In this document: piece by piece, positions 1-9,639 of the stretch
Position numbering within the stretch: position 1 is the stretch's first letter
Layout of the letters: the number at the start of each line of letters is the position of its first letter
Source of the DNA: Leptodactylus fallax
Taxonomy: Eukaryota; Chordata; Amphibia; Anura; Leptodactylidae
DNA length: 64,000 bases
NCBI GenBank assembly: GCA_947044405.1
Contig: CAMRHE010000461.1
Span: forward strand, 1,329,009 to 1,393,008
Direction: 5' to 3'
Notes under the pieces: generated by a model
Database searches by the model: none
The model's input: the letters and a program-made list of their open reading frames with translations, nothing else
Told to the model about the DNA's origin: nothing
Position numbers and translations under genes: made by a program

Positions 1-332
1 CATTGGGAAACCATATTTTTAACTGAAGCAATGTTGGAATACCCTTCATAAAGGTTATTCTACTCCTACCTTTACTTTTCTCCTCGCCGCCGTTTGTCCA
101 AAAAAAAAGGCTCTGCCTGAATTGGAAATGGTAGGGTCGACTGAGCATGCTCCGTTGGCCATTTTTGTTTAGTTTCTTACACCAGCGTACTCCAGAAAAA
201 TGGCCAATGAAGCAGATGCAAGATGAACAGAAGAAGATTTTGGACAAACGGCAACGAGAAGAAGAAAAGTAAAGTTAGTAGTAGAATAGCCTATTCCAAC
301 ATTGCTTCAGTTAAAAACATGTTTCCCCAATG
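1..332. repeat. Near-palindromic foldback MITE
   Basis: Bases 1 to about 103 are the imperfect reverse complement of about 229-332, and both outer ends carry the CATTGGG / CCCAATG pair. Inner segments also pair, around GGCCATTTTTG near 158 and AAAAATGGCCAA near 198, so the whole unit can fold into one long hairpin. It has no coding capacity, which fits a non-autonomous DNA transposon. The window starts at or inside its left end, so the target duplication cannot be seen and the superfamily is not assigned. Confidence 0.7.
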
Positions 333-600
333 ATAGAATCCCTTTCAAGAAGACCTTTCACATCCTCATGTATATGCGGTTTTACATACTGCTAGAAAAC
401 CGACAGGGCACTGTTGGCTTTCCCGTTATGTTCCCCATGAGCTGGAGATATGGTGGTCTTATTTTCACCGTTCACCGTCAGAAGGGCGTTCCTGACAGTC
501 TAGCTGGGCTGTGAGGAACGACCTCCCTGACAGTACTAGTCCATAGCCCTGTACTGGGGGGGCGTTCCTCACAGCTCAGCATCATCACTGGCCTTTACAT
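333..600 (+). repeat. Interspersed repeat, TTAA/T2-like family, copy 1
   Basis: Shares a long ordered block with 2119-2456 and 49521-49805: a GACCTTTCA start, a TACNGCTAGAAA segment, a GGCTTTCCC segment, then two GCGTTCCT...CACAGC segments. No coding capacity. In the other two copies the start follows TTAA, as in Kolobok/T2-type MITEs. Here the left end is degenerate and abuts the preceding foldback element. Confidence 0.55.
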
Positions 601-689
601 GACAGTGAGGGGTCTAATGAAGGCCCCAGGTCTGCCTTCAGCCCATCAAGCTTAATAGACTGCCTGTAGTAGTGCAATGCAATATGTAA

Positions 690-939
690 GGGAGAGTTCA
701 CACTATCGTTACTAATGTTCGTTGCTGTCTTCCATCAAAGGATGCATGCATGCGCGATTTTATCTTCTGTTACAAAAGTAAACAAACATGACGAAGATAG
801 CTTCCGACATGTTGTTTACATTAGTGTCAAAGGGAACGGACACAGAATCAGTCTGTGACTGTTCTCTGTGACAGTCGTTGCTATCATCCTATGACGGAAG
901 ACAGCAACGGACATTAGTAACGGTAGTGTGAACTCCCCC
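690..939. mobile_element. PIF/Harbinger-like MITE
   Basis: A 250-bp unit with inverted ends: GGGAGAGTTCACACTA on the left, and the complement of GTGTGAACTCCCC on the right. The inversion continues through the CATTAGTAACG and GACAGCAACG segments. TAA flanks both sides (687-689 and 940-942), which matches the 3-bp TWA target duplication known for PIF/Harbinger. No ORF. Family assignment rests on ends and TSD only. Confidence 0.65.
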
Positions 940-1100
940 TAAGAAATAAGAATTAGTCCTCTAGGAGTACTAAAAAATTAGTGTAAAATTATTAAAGGTA
1001 AATATAAATTTGTATTAAAAAAACCCACAAGTTTAATCCATAATAATCCTCCATCCCAAAATATTTAGCAAATAATGAAAATAAATAAATAACACACATA

Positions 1101-1267
1101 CAATGGGGAAAAAAAAGTATTTAGTCAGCCACCAATTGTGCAAGTTCTCCCACTTAAAAAGATGAGAGAGGCCTGTAATTGTCATCATAGGTAGACCTCA
1201 AGTATGAGAGATAAAATGAGAAAACATATCTAGAAAATCACATTGTCTGATTTTTTAAGAATTTAAA
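1101..1267 (+). mobile_element. Tc1-like terminal inverted repeat fragment
   Basis: Starts after TA at 1099-1100 and follows the TIR of the intact Tc1 at 5265-6827 base for base over about 165 bp, including TATTTAGTCAGCCACC and the GAGAGAGGCCTGTAATTG segment. No transposase follows, so this is a solo or truncated end of the same family. Confidence 0.8.
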
Positions 1268-1359
1268 TCAACAGTGTTTTTTCACTGTTTCACCTCTGAT
1301 AAAAGTTGAAATAAAAAGCGATCAAATGTGTTATTGTTGTTCATGGAAAAAATTAAGAC

Positions 1360-1440
1360 CTACCCCGAAAATAAGCACTAGCCCTTTTTTCAGAGAAAAA
1401 AATAATATAAGACCCTGTCTTATTTTCGGAGAAACACTGT
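1360..1440. repeat. Short MITE with CCCCGAAAATAAG-type ends
   Basis: CCTACCCCGAAAATAAG near 1360 is mirrored by CTTATTTTCGGAGAAAC ending near 1437. The unit is about 80 bp and has no coding capacity. The inverted pair is visible; I recognise the end sequence as a common short vertebrate repeat but cannot assign a superfamily. Confidence 0.4.
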
Positions 1441-1689
1441 AGTCATACACTTTATTACTCTCTTTAGTGACTATGTTGTAAGAAAATGTAGGAGTTAGTC
1501 TGAATTATGTTTTCTCCAATGAAGCAATGGGTTTATAACCTGTCACCTTTTCTGTAGTCCCAGAACACTTGCCTTTGAATAGAAAAGTTTAAAGGAGAGC
1601 TGATATCAGTAAAATATTGTGTAGCATTTCTTGTAGAACATATTGCAATGTAGTGAAGACAGATTGACTTTGATATGAAAGTCTAGTTA

Positions 1690-1800
1690 GGCTAAGGCCC
1701 CAAGTAGCGGGCCTCAGCAAAAAAGCACTTTTGATTTAATTTTTCCGCTACGGCATTCACCATAGTGGTAAAATATTTTTATAAGTTTGTAGAGCAGGCG
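1690..1800 (+). repeat. Fragment of the GGCTAAGGCCCCA MITE family
   Basis: Begins with GGCTAAGGCCCCAAGTAGCGG and the CAGCAAAAAAGCAC block that recurs near 37904 and, more loosely, near 30505 and 38860. Only one end is present. From 1800 to 2118 I see only T-rich and G-rich low-complexity sequence plus a short inverted pair GGGTCTCCGTTG / CAACGGAGACCC at 2031-2056. Confidence 0.5.
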
Positions 1801-2118
1801 TTTTCGGACACAGGGATACCTAATGTGTGTTTCATAGTAATATTTTATTTTTATATGTTTATTTTTATATATATTGAACTTTTATTGTTTGGTTTTTTTT
1901 TTTACATTTTCTATCCCCGGGGATAGTTTCTTTGCTTTGGGGGGGTAGATTTGGAGGGGGGGGGGTGTCACAGACTGGCACACTCAACAATGCCTGCGAT
2001 CAGTGGACTCTGATCATGGGCTTTAACTGCGGGTCTCCGTTGTACAACGGAGACCCGGTATAGTAGCTATAGGGGGTTGGGACTGGCCCTAGGGACTGCA
2101 GGGGGGGGGAGGTCACAC

Positions 2119-2456
2119 TTAAAGAGTATCTTTCACGACCTCTTGTATATGCTGTTTTATATACCGCTAGAAAGCTGACAGCGCAATGAATTCAGCGCAC
2201 TGTCGGCTTTCCCGGTATGTGCCCCGGGGCTGGAGATATCGGGGTCTAAATTTCACTGTTCACTGTCAGAAGGGTGTTCCTGATAGTCTAGCTGCGCTGT
2301 GAGGAATGCCCTCCCTGACTGTGCTTGTCTATAGCCCTGTACTGGGGGGGGGGGCGTTCCTCACAGCTCAGCGTCATCACTGGGCGGTAAGGAATGCCCC
2401 CTCTCTCTGTCCTCGTCCATAGCCGAGTACTGTCAGAGGGGGCGTTCCTTACAGAC
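2119..2456 (+). repeat. Interspersed repeat, TTAA/T2-like family, copy 2
   Basis: Starts at TTAA (2119-2122) followed by AGAGTATCTTTCACG, and shares its ordered blocks with the copies at 333-600 and 49521-49805. It carries an internal inverted pair around the GAATTCAGCGCACTGTC segment. No ORF. The TTAA start suggests a Kolobok or piggyBac-type non-autonomous element; the right end is not clean because another repeat abuts it. Confidence 0.6.
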
Positions 2457-2719
2457 CCCCCGAATGGAAACCTATACGCAGAAAGAAGCGGTTACATTTA
2501 TACTATATTGGGATCGGTGTGGTTTACGCTTGGTCTCTGCACGAAACATGAGGAAACATGCAGAAACCGAGCGGAAACCAGACGGACCCCATTATAGTCT
2601 ATGGGGTCCACAGGTTTCCTTATATAAACCGCTTCTCTCTGCGTATAGGTTTCCGTTCGGGGGGTCCCCAAGCGGACTCCCCTGTACGGAAACCGAACGC
2701 AGATGTGAACCGGCCCTTA
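2457..2719. repeat. Foldback MITE with GGCCGGTTCACATCTGCG-type end
   Basis: Bases 2457-2497 and 2625-2664 are inverted copies built on GAATGGAAACCTATACGCAG. The centre holds a second palindrome around ATTATAGTCTATGGGGTCC. The right end is the complement of GGCCGGTTCACATCTGCG; the matching left end is missing. Related central blocks occur at about 9200-9320 and 34590-34730. From 2720 to 3177 I see nothing I can assign. Confidence 0.55.
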
Positions 2720-3177
2720 CTCCTATGTATGATTTCTACCACTATCTGTCTGTAATTGATTAAATCTGACTAAACTTTGCTCCATTTCTCCTACTCCTAA
2801 GATTCTTTAACTCTAGTGCAAGCTTTGCTGCACTTAGTGCTGTGTAAGGCAGAAGTAAATGGAGTAATTGCTTTGAATCATGCAGTGATGAATAACACAT
2901 CCATCCCCTACTTCCACCATCACTGAAATGCCTTATTTTCCTGCATACAGCATCTTATATATTATAAGTGACATCAGCATTGTAAGGTGTCCACCTATAA
3001 CTGACTATTGGCTGAGAGGCTGTCAGGTGATGTCAGGTGACACCAGAACATCACAGTGACTCACAAACACATATCCCTTATGTATTTTCAAAGCTTAATC
3101 CATGTTGAGGTAGCCATTTTAGTTCATCCAAGACGAACTAAAATTAACTTCTGGAGTGAGTTTGCTGCACTGAAAGT

Positions 3178-3396
3178 AAAAGGGCCGAATAATATTGCAC
3201 GCCTCACTTTTCAGTTTTTTATTTTTTACAAAAGTTTAAAATATCCAATAAATTTCGTTCCACTTCACGATTGTGTCCCACTTGTTGTTGATTCTTCACC
3301 AAAAAATTTAAATTTTATATCCTTATGTTTGAAGCCTGAAATGTGGCAAAAGGTTGAAAAGTTCAAGGGGGCCGAATACTTTCACAAGGCACTGTA
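3178..3396 (-). mobile_element. Tc1/mariner end fragment (CAGTGCCTTG TIR)
   Basis: The plus-strand right edge GGCCGAATACTTTCACAAGG followed by CACTG and TA is a typical Tc1/mariner inverted end. A weaker GGGCCGAATAATATTGCACG segment opens the fragment near 3181. No transposase is present. It joins directly onto the transposase remnant of a different Tc1 family at about 3397, so it appears to have landed in or recombined with that element. Confidence 0.6.
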
Positions 3397-3952
3397 TACA
3401 TATATACGCTTGATGGTTTTGGCCACTGCACTTGGGGACACTTTCAAAATTTTCAACATTTTTTCGGACTGACTGACCTTCATTTCTTAAAGTAATGATG
3501 ACCACTCGTTTTTCTTTACTTAGCTGCTTTTTTCTTGCCATAATACAAATTCTAACACTCCATTCAGTAGGACTATCAGCTGTGTATCCACCTGACTTCT
3601 GAACAATACAACTGATGGTCCCAACACCATTTATAAGGCAAGAAATCCCACTTATTAAACCTGACAGGGCACACCTGTGAAGTGAAAACCATTTCAGGTG
3701 ACTACTTCTTGAAGCTCATCAAGAGAATGCCAAGAGTGTGCAAAGCAGTAATCAAAGCAAAAGGTGGCTACTTTGAAGAACCTAGAATATAAGACATATT
3801 TTCAGTTGTTTCACACTTTTTTGTTAAGTATATAATTCCACATGTGTTAATTCATAGTTTTGATGCCTTCAGTGTGAATCTACAATTTTTATAGTCATGA
3901 AAATACAGAAAACTCTTGGAATGAGAAGGTGTGTCCAAACTTTTGGTCTGTA

Positions 3953-3955
<3 letters not shown>
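3397..3955 (-). pseudogene. Tc1-like element fragment with transposase N-terminus
   Basis: On the minus strand an ATG at 3541-3539 opens a Tc1-type DNA-binding N-terminus (MARKKQLSKEKR, about 25 residues). The reading then shifts frame but still shows the Tc1-like SPSAVAKTIKR helix-turn-helix segment in another frame. It stops at about 3397, where another element begins. Upstream, 3542-3955 is the leader and TIR ending in CTTTTGGTCTGTACTG followed by TA. The catalytic domain is absent, so it is a dead fragment. Confidence 0.65.

Positions 3956-3993
<38 letters not shown>
3956..3993. repeat. (TA)n microsatellite
   Basis: About 19 TA units directly follow the TA target of the Tc1 end at 3955, so the array may have expanded from the insertion site dinucleotide. 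Confidence 0.95.
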
Positions 3994-3996
<3 letters not shown>

Positions 3997-4869
3997 CTCA
4001 TTCAGCACCTTAAAGCATCGTCCCAAAGTGATAACATATGTCAGCGGTGCACTTACTTCATATCAATAAAGGACGCTCCAAGTCAGAAAGGACAGGTCCG
4101 TACAGAAAGCTCTCACAGTAGTGATGGGTTGAAATCAATAAGCATAGCCCGCAAATCCATACTTTGTAAGTAGTAATCAGGCTCAATGCTAAGGCTCCCA
4201 GTGTGTGTATAGCAGCAGTGCTCCACGTGTTATTTAAAGACCTTAAAGCTATGACCCTTCTGCCGACATCAGTGGTGATGAACATTATGTCAGCAGTAAT
4301 TGGCACGGTTCATTACTCATTGACATGAGATGAGAGGATGTTCTCACACCGTCCACTGGAGGGGAGGAGCAAAGCTTTCTACACACCCTACGCTTCTCAG
4401 GCATTGACATTACTCCATAACAGGGCTGTAATGAAATTTAAAGCCCCATTCATCCATTCGGATTTAAAGGGCATTGCCTCAGCATCACACCAACATCACT
4501 GATGCTGCAGCAATAATAAATAATAGCCCTTGGTCAAACAAAGTCAAACAAAGAATCATGCCAAGTGTTAAAGGGAAGATCTCATTCACCTAAACAGAGA
4601 AATTAAAGAGTGCCATGAGACAAAAAACGAACCAGGGTAGGAGGACGAAAAAATATAGAGAAACTAGCACTGTTATCCTTAATTATATATATAGTATATC
4701 TCAGAGCCAATTAATATCAGGAGATGTTAGCCAGAGCTTAATGTAGTAGTCCAACGGTTGGACAAAACAACATATATGAAAATAAGTGAATGACCTTAAA
4801 AACAATGGAAAATAAAAAAGCATAAGGTATCAAATTTTGACGTCACCAAATACATAGAGGACTGGAGAG
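3994..4869. other. Unassigned intergenic stretch
   Basis: AT-rich sequence with no ORF worth calling and no inverted end or repeat that I can match elsewhere in the window. The minus-strand PLE coding sequence begins at its right edge. Confidence 0.6.
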
Positions 4870-5262
4870 TTAAAAAATCAAATATATAAAACAGCTATAA
4901 TTCAGATGTTGATTTAAGCATTTCAGTGACACTTTATTGAGATGAAAAATCCAATGACTCTCACATTGGAGAATCCGCCAAACCCAATTACTCCTGTTTG
5001 TTCTGGGGTACTTTATGCCCATGAATTTTAATACTTTGGTGTGCCCCTGATGTGATGAATTAGCATGGTGGGCAATTGGGGTATCCCTTTGATGTGAAAA
5101 ACCCCCAAGATGCTCCCCTATATGTCTGCGGAATTCTCTTTTTGTCTTTCCAATGTATTTCCAAAGAGATCAAGAGATAACTCCCTCAGTTCTGCAAGTA
5201 ATGAGATCCCTAATCTGAAAGATCTTACCTGTTACTGAAGACACACAATTTTTCCCTGTATG
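4870..5262 (-). pseudogene. PLE GIY-YIG endonuclease domain (degenerate)
   Basis: This is the C-terminal GIY-YIG nuclease, which nicks target DNA for PLE insertion. Before a stop the minus strand reads GKIFQIRDLITC and TEGVI. After a small deletion it reads KYIGKTKREFRRHIGEHLGG, which holds the YIG core and the conserved Arg region, then RDTPIAHH, LKFMGIK and ESHWIFHLN, ending at a stop near 4870. Order and motifs match PLE C-termini. The GIY strand is damaged (a stop stands where the CPC-type linker is expected), so activity is lost. The coding part upstream continues on the far side of the Tc1 at 6830. Confidence 0.8.
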
Positions 5263-5264
5263 TA

Positions 5265-6827
5265 CAGTGGGGAAAAAAAAAAAGCATTTAGTCAGCCACC
5301 AATTGTGCAAGTTCTCCCACTTTAAAAGATGAGAGAGGCTTGTAATTGACATCATAGGTAGACCTCAACTATGAGAGACAAAATGAGAAAACATATCTAA
5401 AAAATAACATTGTCTGATTTTTTTAAAGAATTTATTTGCAAATTATGGTGGAAAGTAAGTATTTGGTCACCTACAAACAATCAAGATTTTTGGCTCTCAC
5501 AGACCTGTAACTTCTTCTTTAAGAGGCTCCTCTGTCCTCCACTCATTACCTGTACTAATGGCACCTGTTTGAAATTGTTATCAGTATAAAAGACACCTGC
5601 CCACAACCTCAAACAGTTACACTCCAAACTCCACTATGGTGAAGACTAAAGAGCTGTGGAAGGACACCAGAAATAAAATTGTAGACCTGCACCAGACTGG
5701 GAAGACTGAATCTGCAATAGGCAAGCAGCTTGGTGTGAAGAAATCAACTGTGGGAGCAATAATTAGAAAATGGAAGACATACAAGACCACTAATAATGTC
5801 CCTCGATCAGGGGCTCTACACAAGATCTCACCCTGTGGGGTCAAAATGATCACAAGAACGGTGAGCAAAAATCCCAGAATCACACGGGGGGACCTAGTGA
5901 ATGACCTGCAGAAAGCTGGGACTAACGTAACAAAGGCTACTGTCAGTAACACACTACGCTGCCAGGGACTCAGATCCTGCAGTGCCAGATGTGTCCCCCT
6001 GCTTAAGCCAGTACATATCTGGGTCCGTCTGAAGTTTCCTAGAGAGCATTTGGATGTTCCAGAAGAGTATTGGGAGAACGTCATATGGTCAGATGAAACC
6101 AAAGTAGAACTGTTTGGTAGAAACACAACTCGTCGTGTTTCGAGGAGAGTGAATGCTGAGCTGCATCCAAAGAACATCATACCTACTGTGAAGCATGGGG
6201 GTGGCAACATCATGCTTTGGGGCTGTTTCTCTGCAAAGGGACCAGGACGACTGATCCGTGTACATGAAAGAATGAATGGGGCCATTTATCGTGAGATTTT
6301 GAGTGCAAACCTCCTTTCATCAGCAAGGGCACTGAAGATGAAACGTGGCTGGGTCTTTCAGCATGACAATGATCCCAAGTACACCACCAGGGCAACAAAG
6401 GAGTGGCTTCTTAAGAAGCATTTCAAGGTCCTGGAGTGGTCTAGCCAGTCTCCAGATCTCAACCCCATAGAAAACCTTTGGAGGGAATTGAAAGTCCGTG
6501 TTGCCCAGCGACAGCCTCAAAACATCACTGCTCTAGAGGAGATCTGCATGGAGGAATGGGCCAACATACCAGCAACAGTGTGTGCCAACCTTGTGAAGAC
6601 TTACAGAAAACGTTTGACCTCTGTCATTGCTAACAAAGGATATATAACAAAGTATTGAGATGAACTTTTGTTATTGACCAAATACTTATTTTCCACCATA
6701 ATTTGTTTTCTCATTTTGTCTCTCATAGTTGAGGTCTACCTATGATGTCAATTACAGGCCTCTCTCATCTTTTTAAGTGGGAGAACTTGCACAATTGGTG
6801 GCTGACTAAATACTTTTTTCCCCACCG
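5265..6827 (+). mobile_element. Tc1-like transposon, apparently complete
   Basis: TA at 5263-5264 and 6828-6829 flank inverted ends that start CAGTGGGGAAAA on the left and finish TTCCCCACCG on the right. TIR similarity extends over 150 bp or more. A single intact transposase ORF lies between. It sits inside PLE coding sequence, so it is the younger insertion. The left homopolymer is longer than the right one, and the right terminus has CCG where CTG is expected, which could weaken end recognition. A dead relative lies at 30821-32376 and a solo end at 1101-1267. Confidence 0.92.
5636..6658 (+). CDS. Tc1-like transposase (DD34E), intact, 340 aa
   Basis: Cut-and-paste transposase that would bind the element's own TIRs and insert at TA. 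Residues 1 to about 110 hold two helix-turn-helix (PAIRED-like) segments (e.g. [20 protein letters not shown]). The DDE catalytic domain follows: D153 in [11 protein letters not shown], the glycine-rich box [15 protein letters not shown] at 185-199, D244 in HDNDPKYT, and E279 in [10 protein letters not shown], with exactly 34 residues between D244 and E279. 340 residues is the usual full length. The ATG at 5636 matches the family start [16 protein letters not shown]. No stop or frameshift. Odd points: H243 where relatives have Q, and VSRRVN where VWRRVN is usual (present in the 31-kb copy), so activity may be reduced. Confidence 0.93.
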   Translation: MVKTKELWKDTRNKIVDLHQTGKTESAIGKQLGVKKSTVGAIIRKWKTYKTTNNVPRSGALHKISPCGVKMITRTVSKNPRITRGDLVNDLQKAGTNVTKATVSNTLRCQGLRSCSARCVPLLKPVHIWVRLKFPREHLDVPEEYWENVIWSDETKVELFGRNTTRRVSRRVNAELHPKNIIPTVKHGGGNIMLWGCFSAKGPGRLIRVHERMNGAIYREILSANLLSSARALKMKRGWVFQHDNDPKYTTRATKEWLLKKHFKVLEWSSQSPDLNPIENLWRELKVRVAQRQPQNITALEEICMEEWANIPATVCANLVKTYRKRLTSVIANKGYITKY

Positions 6828-6829
6828 TA

Positions 6830-7400
6830 TATGTGGGGAAGCAATGCACCCACTGCATCTATAGCAGCCTGTAGCCCCCTTTTACAACCATGTAGATTTT
6901 ATGTGGTCTACTGAAATGGCTATGGACTAACCTATCCTTCAAAGGCCTTCCCCTGTGGTAAGATATATTGTGATATTCCCTAAGAATCTGTTGAAGGTCA
7001 GGATCCAATGCTTTGCTATTATGTCCCTCACCATTTTCATGGATATGTGAATAAGTACTCTCTCATGATACTTCCCTAAGGTATTGGCAAATGCATCCTT
7101 CAGAACGCTATCAGGATATCCTCTCTTTGGAAATCGGCACCTAAGATCCCTTGATTGCTGCACAAACTCAATCTTGGTAGAACAATTTAGTACGCATTTT
7201 TAAGTATTAACCATATGGTATGCCCCCTCCTGAGGGGGGCAGGATGATTGCTTTCCTACCTCCAGAGGCAAATGGTCGAGGTAGGTTTATAGTAAATTGT
7301 TGTCTACAGATTACCTCTGGGTCCTGTAAGATACAAATGTCCAGAAAGGGTAAGTTATCAACCCTAACCTCACATGTAAATCTTAGGCCAATAGATATTT
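6830..7400 (-). pseudogene. PLE reverse transcriptase end and linker (degenerate)
   Basis: Minus-strand reading in several frames shows VRVDNLPFLDICILQDPEV (last RT motif of PLEs, near 7350), then EFVQQSRDLRCRFPKRGYPD and LKDAFANTLGKYHERVL (7163-7050), AKHWILTFNRFLGN, and GRPLKDRLVHSHFSRPHK (near 6940-6890), which leads into the endonuclease beyond the Tc1. The order is that of Penelope-like proteins. At least three frame changes and a stop make it a pseudogene. The RT catalytic core is not present here. Confidence 0.75.
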
Positions 7401-7440
7401 AAAAAGGGTGGCCACCTCCGGACCAATATTGAGTGACCAA

Positions 7441-7689
7441 TGTTATTGTAGGTATAATAAAAAGTTGTACAATTTTCAAATAGACTTTCTGTGTCAACTC
7501 CTCATGGTTTTTAAGATCTTTGCTTGCTTTCATTCATTCTGCTTATTACCAGCGGATAAAAATCAGTCAATGGTCATGTGATATATGGTCCATGGTCCAT
7601 GTGATGAACACACACATGCACAGCTCGTTACAGTCACAGCACAGTAATCAGACATCTGACTGGTAATGAGTACCTGTTTTCATCTTCAG
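7441..7689. other. Unassigned, repeat-like
   Basis: No coding signal. The sequence looks like a non-coding interspersed repeat that cuts off the PLE at about 7440, but I see no second copy in this window. Confidence 0.4.
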
Positions 7690-8036
7690 CCATCTTCTTT
7701 GGAGCGGCCTGCTGGGGGAGCAGTATATCAACCAGGGATAGAAATAAACTTGACAAGCTGATTAGAAGGGCCAGCTCTGTCCTGGGGAGCCCACTGGACC
7801 CAGTGCCCGTGGTGGGTGACAGAAGGATACTGTCCGTGGTGAGATCCATGCGGGAGAATAAGTCCCATCTCATGCATGAGACCATGATAGCACTGGGCAG
7901 TACTGTCAGTGACTGACTACTTCACCCTAAGTGTGAGAAGGAGCGCTATCGGAAGTCTTTCCTCCCCACTATAGTTAGGCTGTACAACCAACACCGACCT
8001 AAGCGGAGATCATTACACACAGAGAACTGAAATATC
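7690..8036 (+). pseudogene. LINE ORF2 C-terminal fragment (Rex1/CR1-type)
   Basis: Plus strand reads NRDRNKLDKLIRRASSVLG, then DPVPVVGDRRILSVVRSM, and after a stop LLHPKCEKERYRKSFLPT followed by IVRLYNQ. This is the C-terminal tail seen after the RT domain in Rex1- and CR1-related LINEs. RT and endonuclease are absent, and one in-frame stop is present near 7915. A 5'-truncated LINE copy is the simplest reading; the exact clade is uncertain. From 8040 to 8719 I see a C-run, AT-rich sequence and a MITE-like GTATGTTCACACTGAG start near 8219 with no clear second end. Confidence 0.6.
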
Positions 8037-8719
8037 TTTCTGTTTGTGATTCCCCCCCCCCCACCACTACTTCTTATCTTATCAACTTTGTACACAGTGA
8101 TTTAACATTACAGTTGCATTATATACACAGAACATACACAGCATATAAACAGGAATGAAATAAGCTCAATATGTTAGTAAACCTACAGCATATAAACAGT
8201 GCATGAGGAATACTTAGGGTATGTTCACACTGAGTTTTTTGCAGGTGGATTTTTGAGGCAGAATCCACCTCAGAAAACACCTTCCAACTCTCCCATACAT
8301 TTCAAATGTGAGTCAAGCAGATTTTTTCGTCTTTAGATGGATCTATCAGCTGTCTTCAGATGGATCTATCTTCAGGTGGATTCTGCCTTGCAAAGCCTAT
8401 TTAAAATGAATCAGAGGCGGAAAAAAATGTAATATTGACTCCCACTGAAATGATCTCTTCGTTAGGTAGCAATAAACAAAGACCTACAATTCAAATAAAC
8501 TTAAATACATGACTGACAGCAAGGGGAGGAGAAACAATGTTACATTACCTCCTGGATAATATTTAGAGTATAGTATTAGTGAGACCATCAAATATAAGTG
8601 GGCATAATTAAATGATTTACAGCTCCTAGCTTCTATCTCTGATATATCCAAAAAACTAAAACAATACACTACTATGCTTTCATTTACATAATTGATCATT
8701 TTTACCTTTTCTATCCTTA

Positions 8720-9094
8720 AAGGGCTTGTCCAGGAATCTCAGTACTTGGGCTGGAGGCCGGGGAAGGTGAAGCATAAATAAAAAAAAAATCATACTCACT
8801 TGTCCCAGGCACTCCAGTGTCCGCAGATGCTGTACGGTCCAGCGCGTATGAGGGCTTGTGCCGGTGGAAGTCCTCACTGCACGTGACCGCTGAGACCAAT
8901 CAGCTTCAGTGGTCGGAGGAAAGGAACTTGTGACGTCACTCATATACATCACCAATTCCTTTACTCAGCGGTCACGTATGGCGGGTACTTTCACCAGCAC
9001 AAGCCCCAGTTCCAGGGACAGGTGAGCATGATTTTTTTTTATGTTTCAACTTCCCTGACCTCCAGCCCAAGTACTGAGATTCCTGGACAACCCC
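8720..9094. mobile_element. Long-armed foldback MITE
   Basis: GGGCTTGTCCAGGAATCTCA near 8722 and its inverted counterpart ending at about 9093 form arms of about 50 bp (GTACTTGGGCTGGAGG is shared). A second inner inverted pair is built around CGTGACCGCTGAG. No coding capacity. The unit is about 375 bp. The TSD is not clear. Confidence 0.7.
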
Positions 9095-9199
9095 TGTACA
9101 ATTACAAATTCTAAGGTACAGCTCAATTTTTTCAACCATTAAGGTAGGTGATTGCTTGTGAATGGCATTAGTGTCCACTAGTTTTAAATAGCAGGACTT

Positions 9200-9320
9200 T
9201 TCTCTCCGCATTTTTTGGGCGGAAACCTGGCAGACCACATTATAGTCTATGGGGTCCACGGGTTTCCGCGCGTAAATGATTTTTAAGTGGCTTGGGTTTC
9301 CATTTTTTGGGCCCCCAACC
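9200..9320. repeat. Fragment of ATTATAGTCTATGGGGTCC repeat family
   Basis: GGGCGGAAACCTGGCAGACC followed by the ATTATAGTCTATGGGGTCC palindrome and GGGTTTCCG matches the centre of the element at 2457-2719. Ends are missing. Confidence 0.45.
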
Positions 9321-9639
9321 TAGAGTAAGACAGAAAGAAAGACCTTTAGATAATAGGTCAACTTTATTTTCTAGTAATTGATAGGCTGAAAGTTTGAATA
9401 ATTTTACAGAGTCCGATTTTTATTTGCTAGCCCTTCTCTTGTTCAGGACTTATTTACATTGTCTTTTATTCCCTCTTTCTCTTACCTGGGTCTACTTTTC
9501 TTTTTCTGCTTTGGTCTCAGGGGGGATAGAAGAGGATGTCAGAGCTGGCACAGGAGATTCTACTATCTGTATTTGAAGTGGCATCCACACAACTTCTACA
9601 GAAACATTAGGGAAGTCTAAAAAAGAGTCTCCTGAAAGT

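Larger units (their letters stand above)
4870..7440 (-). mobile_element. Penelope-like retroelement, 3' half, split by a Tc1
   Basis: Minus-strand coding sequence of a Penelope-like element runs from about 7440 to 4870 and is interrupted at a TA by the Tc1 at 5265-6827. Read in order it shows the end of the reverse transcriptase, the linker that follows it in PLEs, and a GIY-YIG endonuclease. The RT core and everything upstream are missing at about 7440. The 9640-11510 block has the expected upstream parts in the same orientation, so both may derive from one copy. Several stops and frame changes show it is dead. Confidence 0.8.

Noticed and set aside
5617..6285. 222-codon minus-strand frame
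   Set aside because: Antisense shadow of the intact Tc1 transposase, without any motif of its own.
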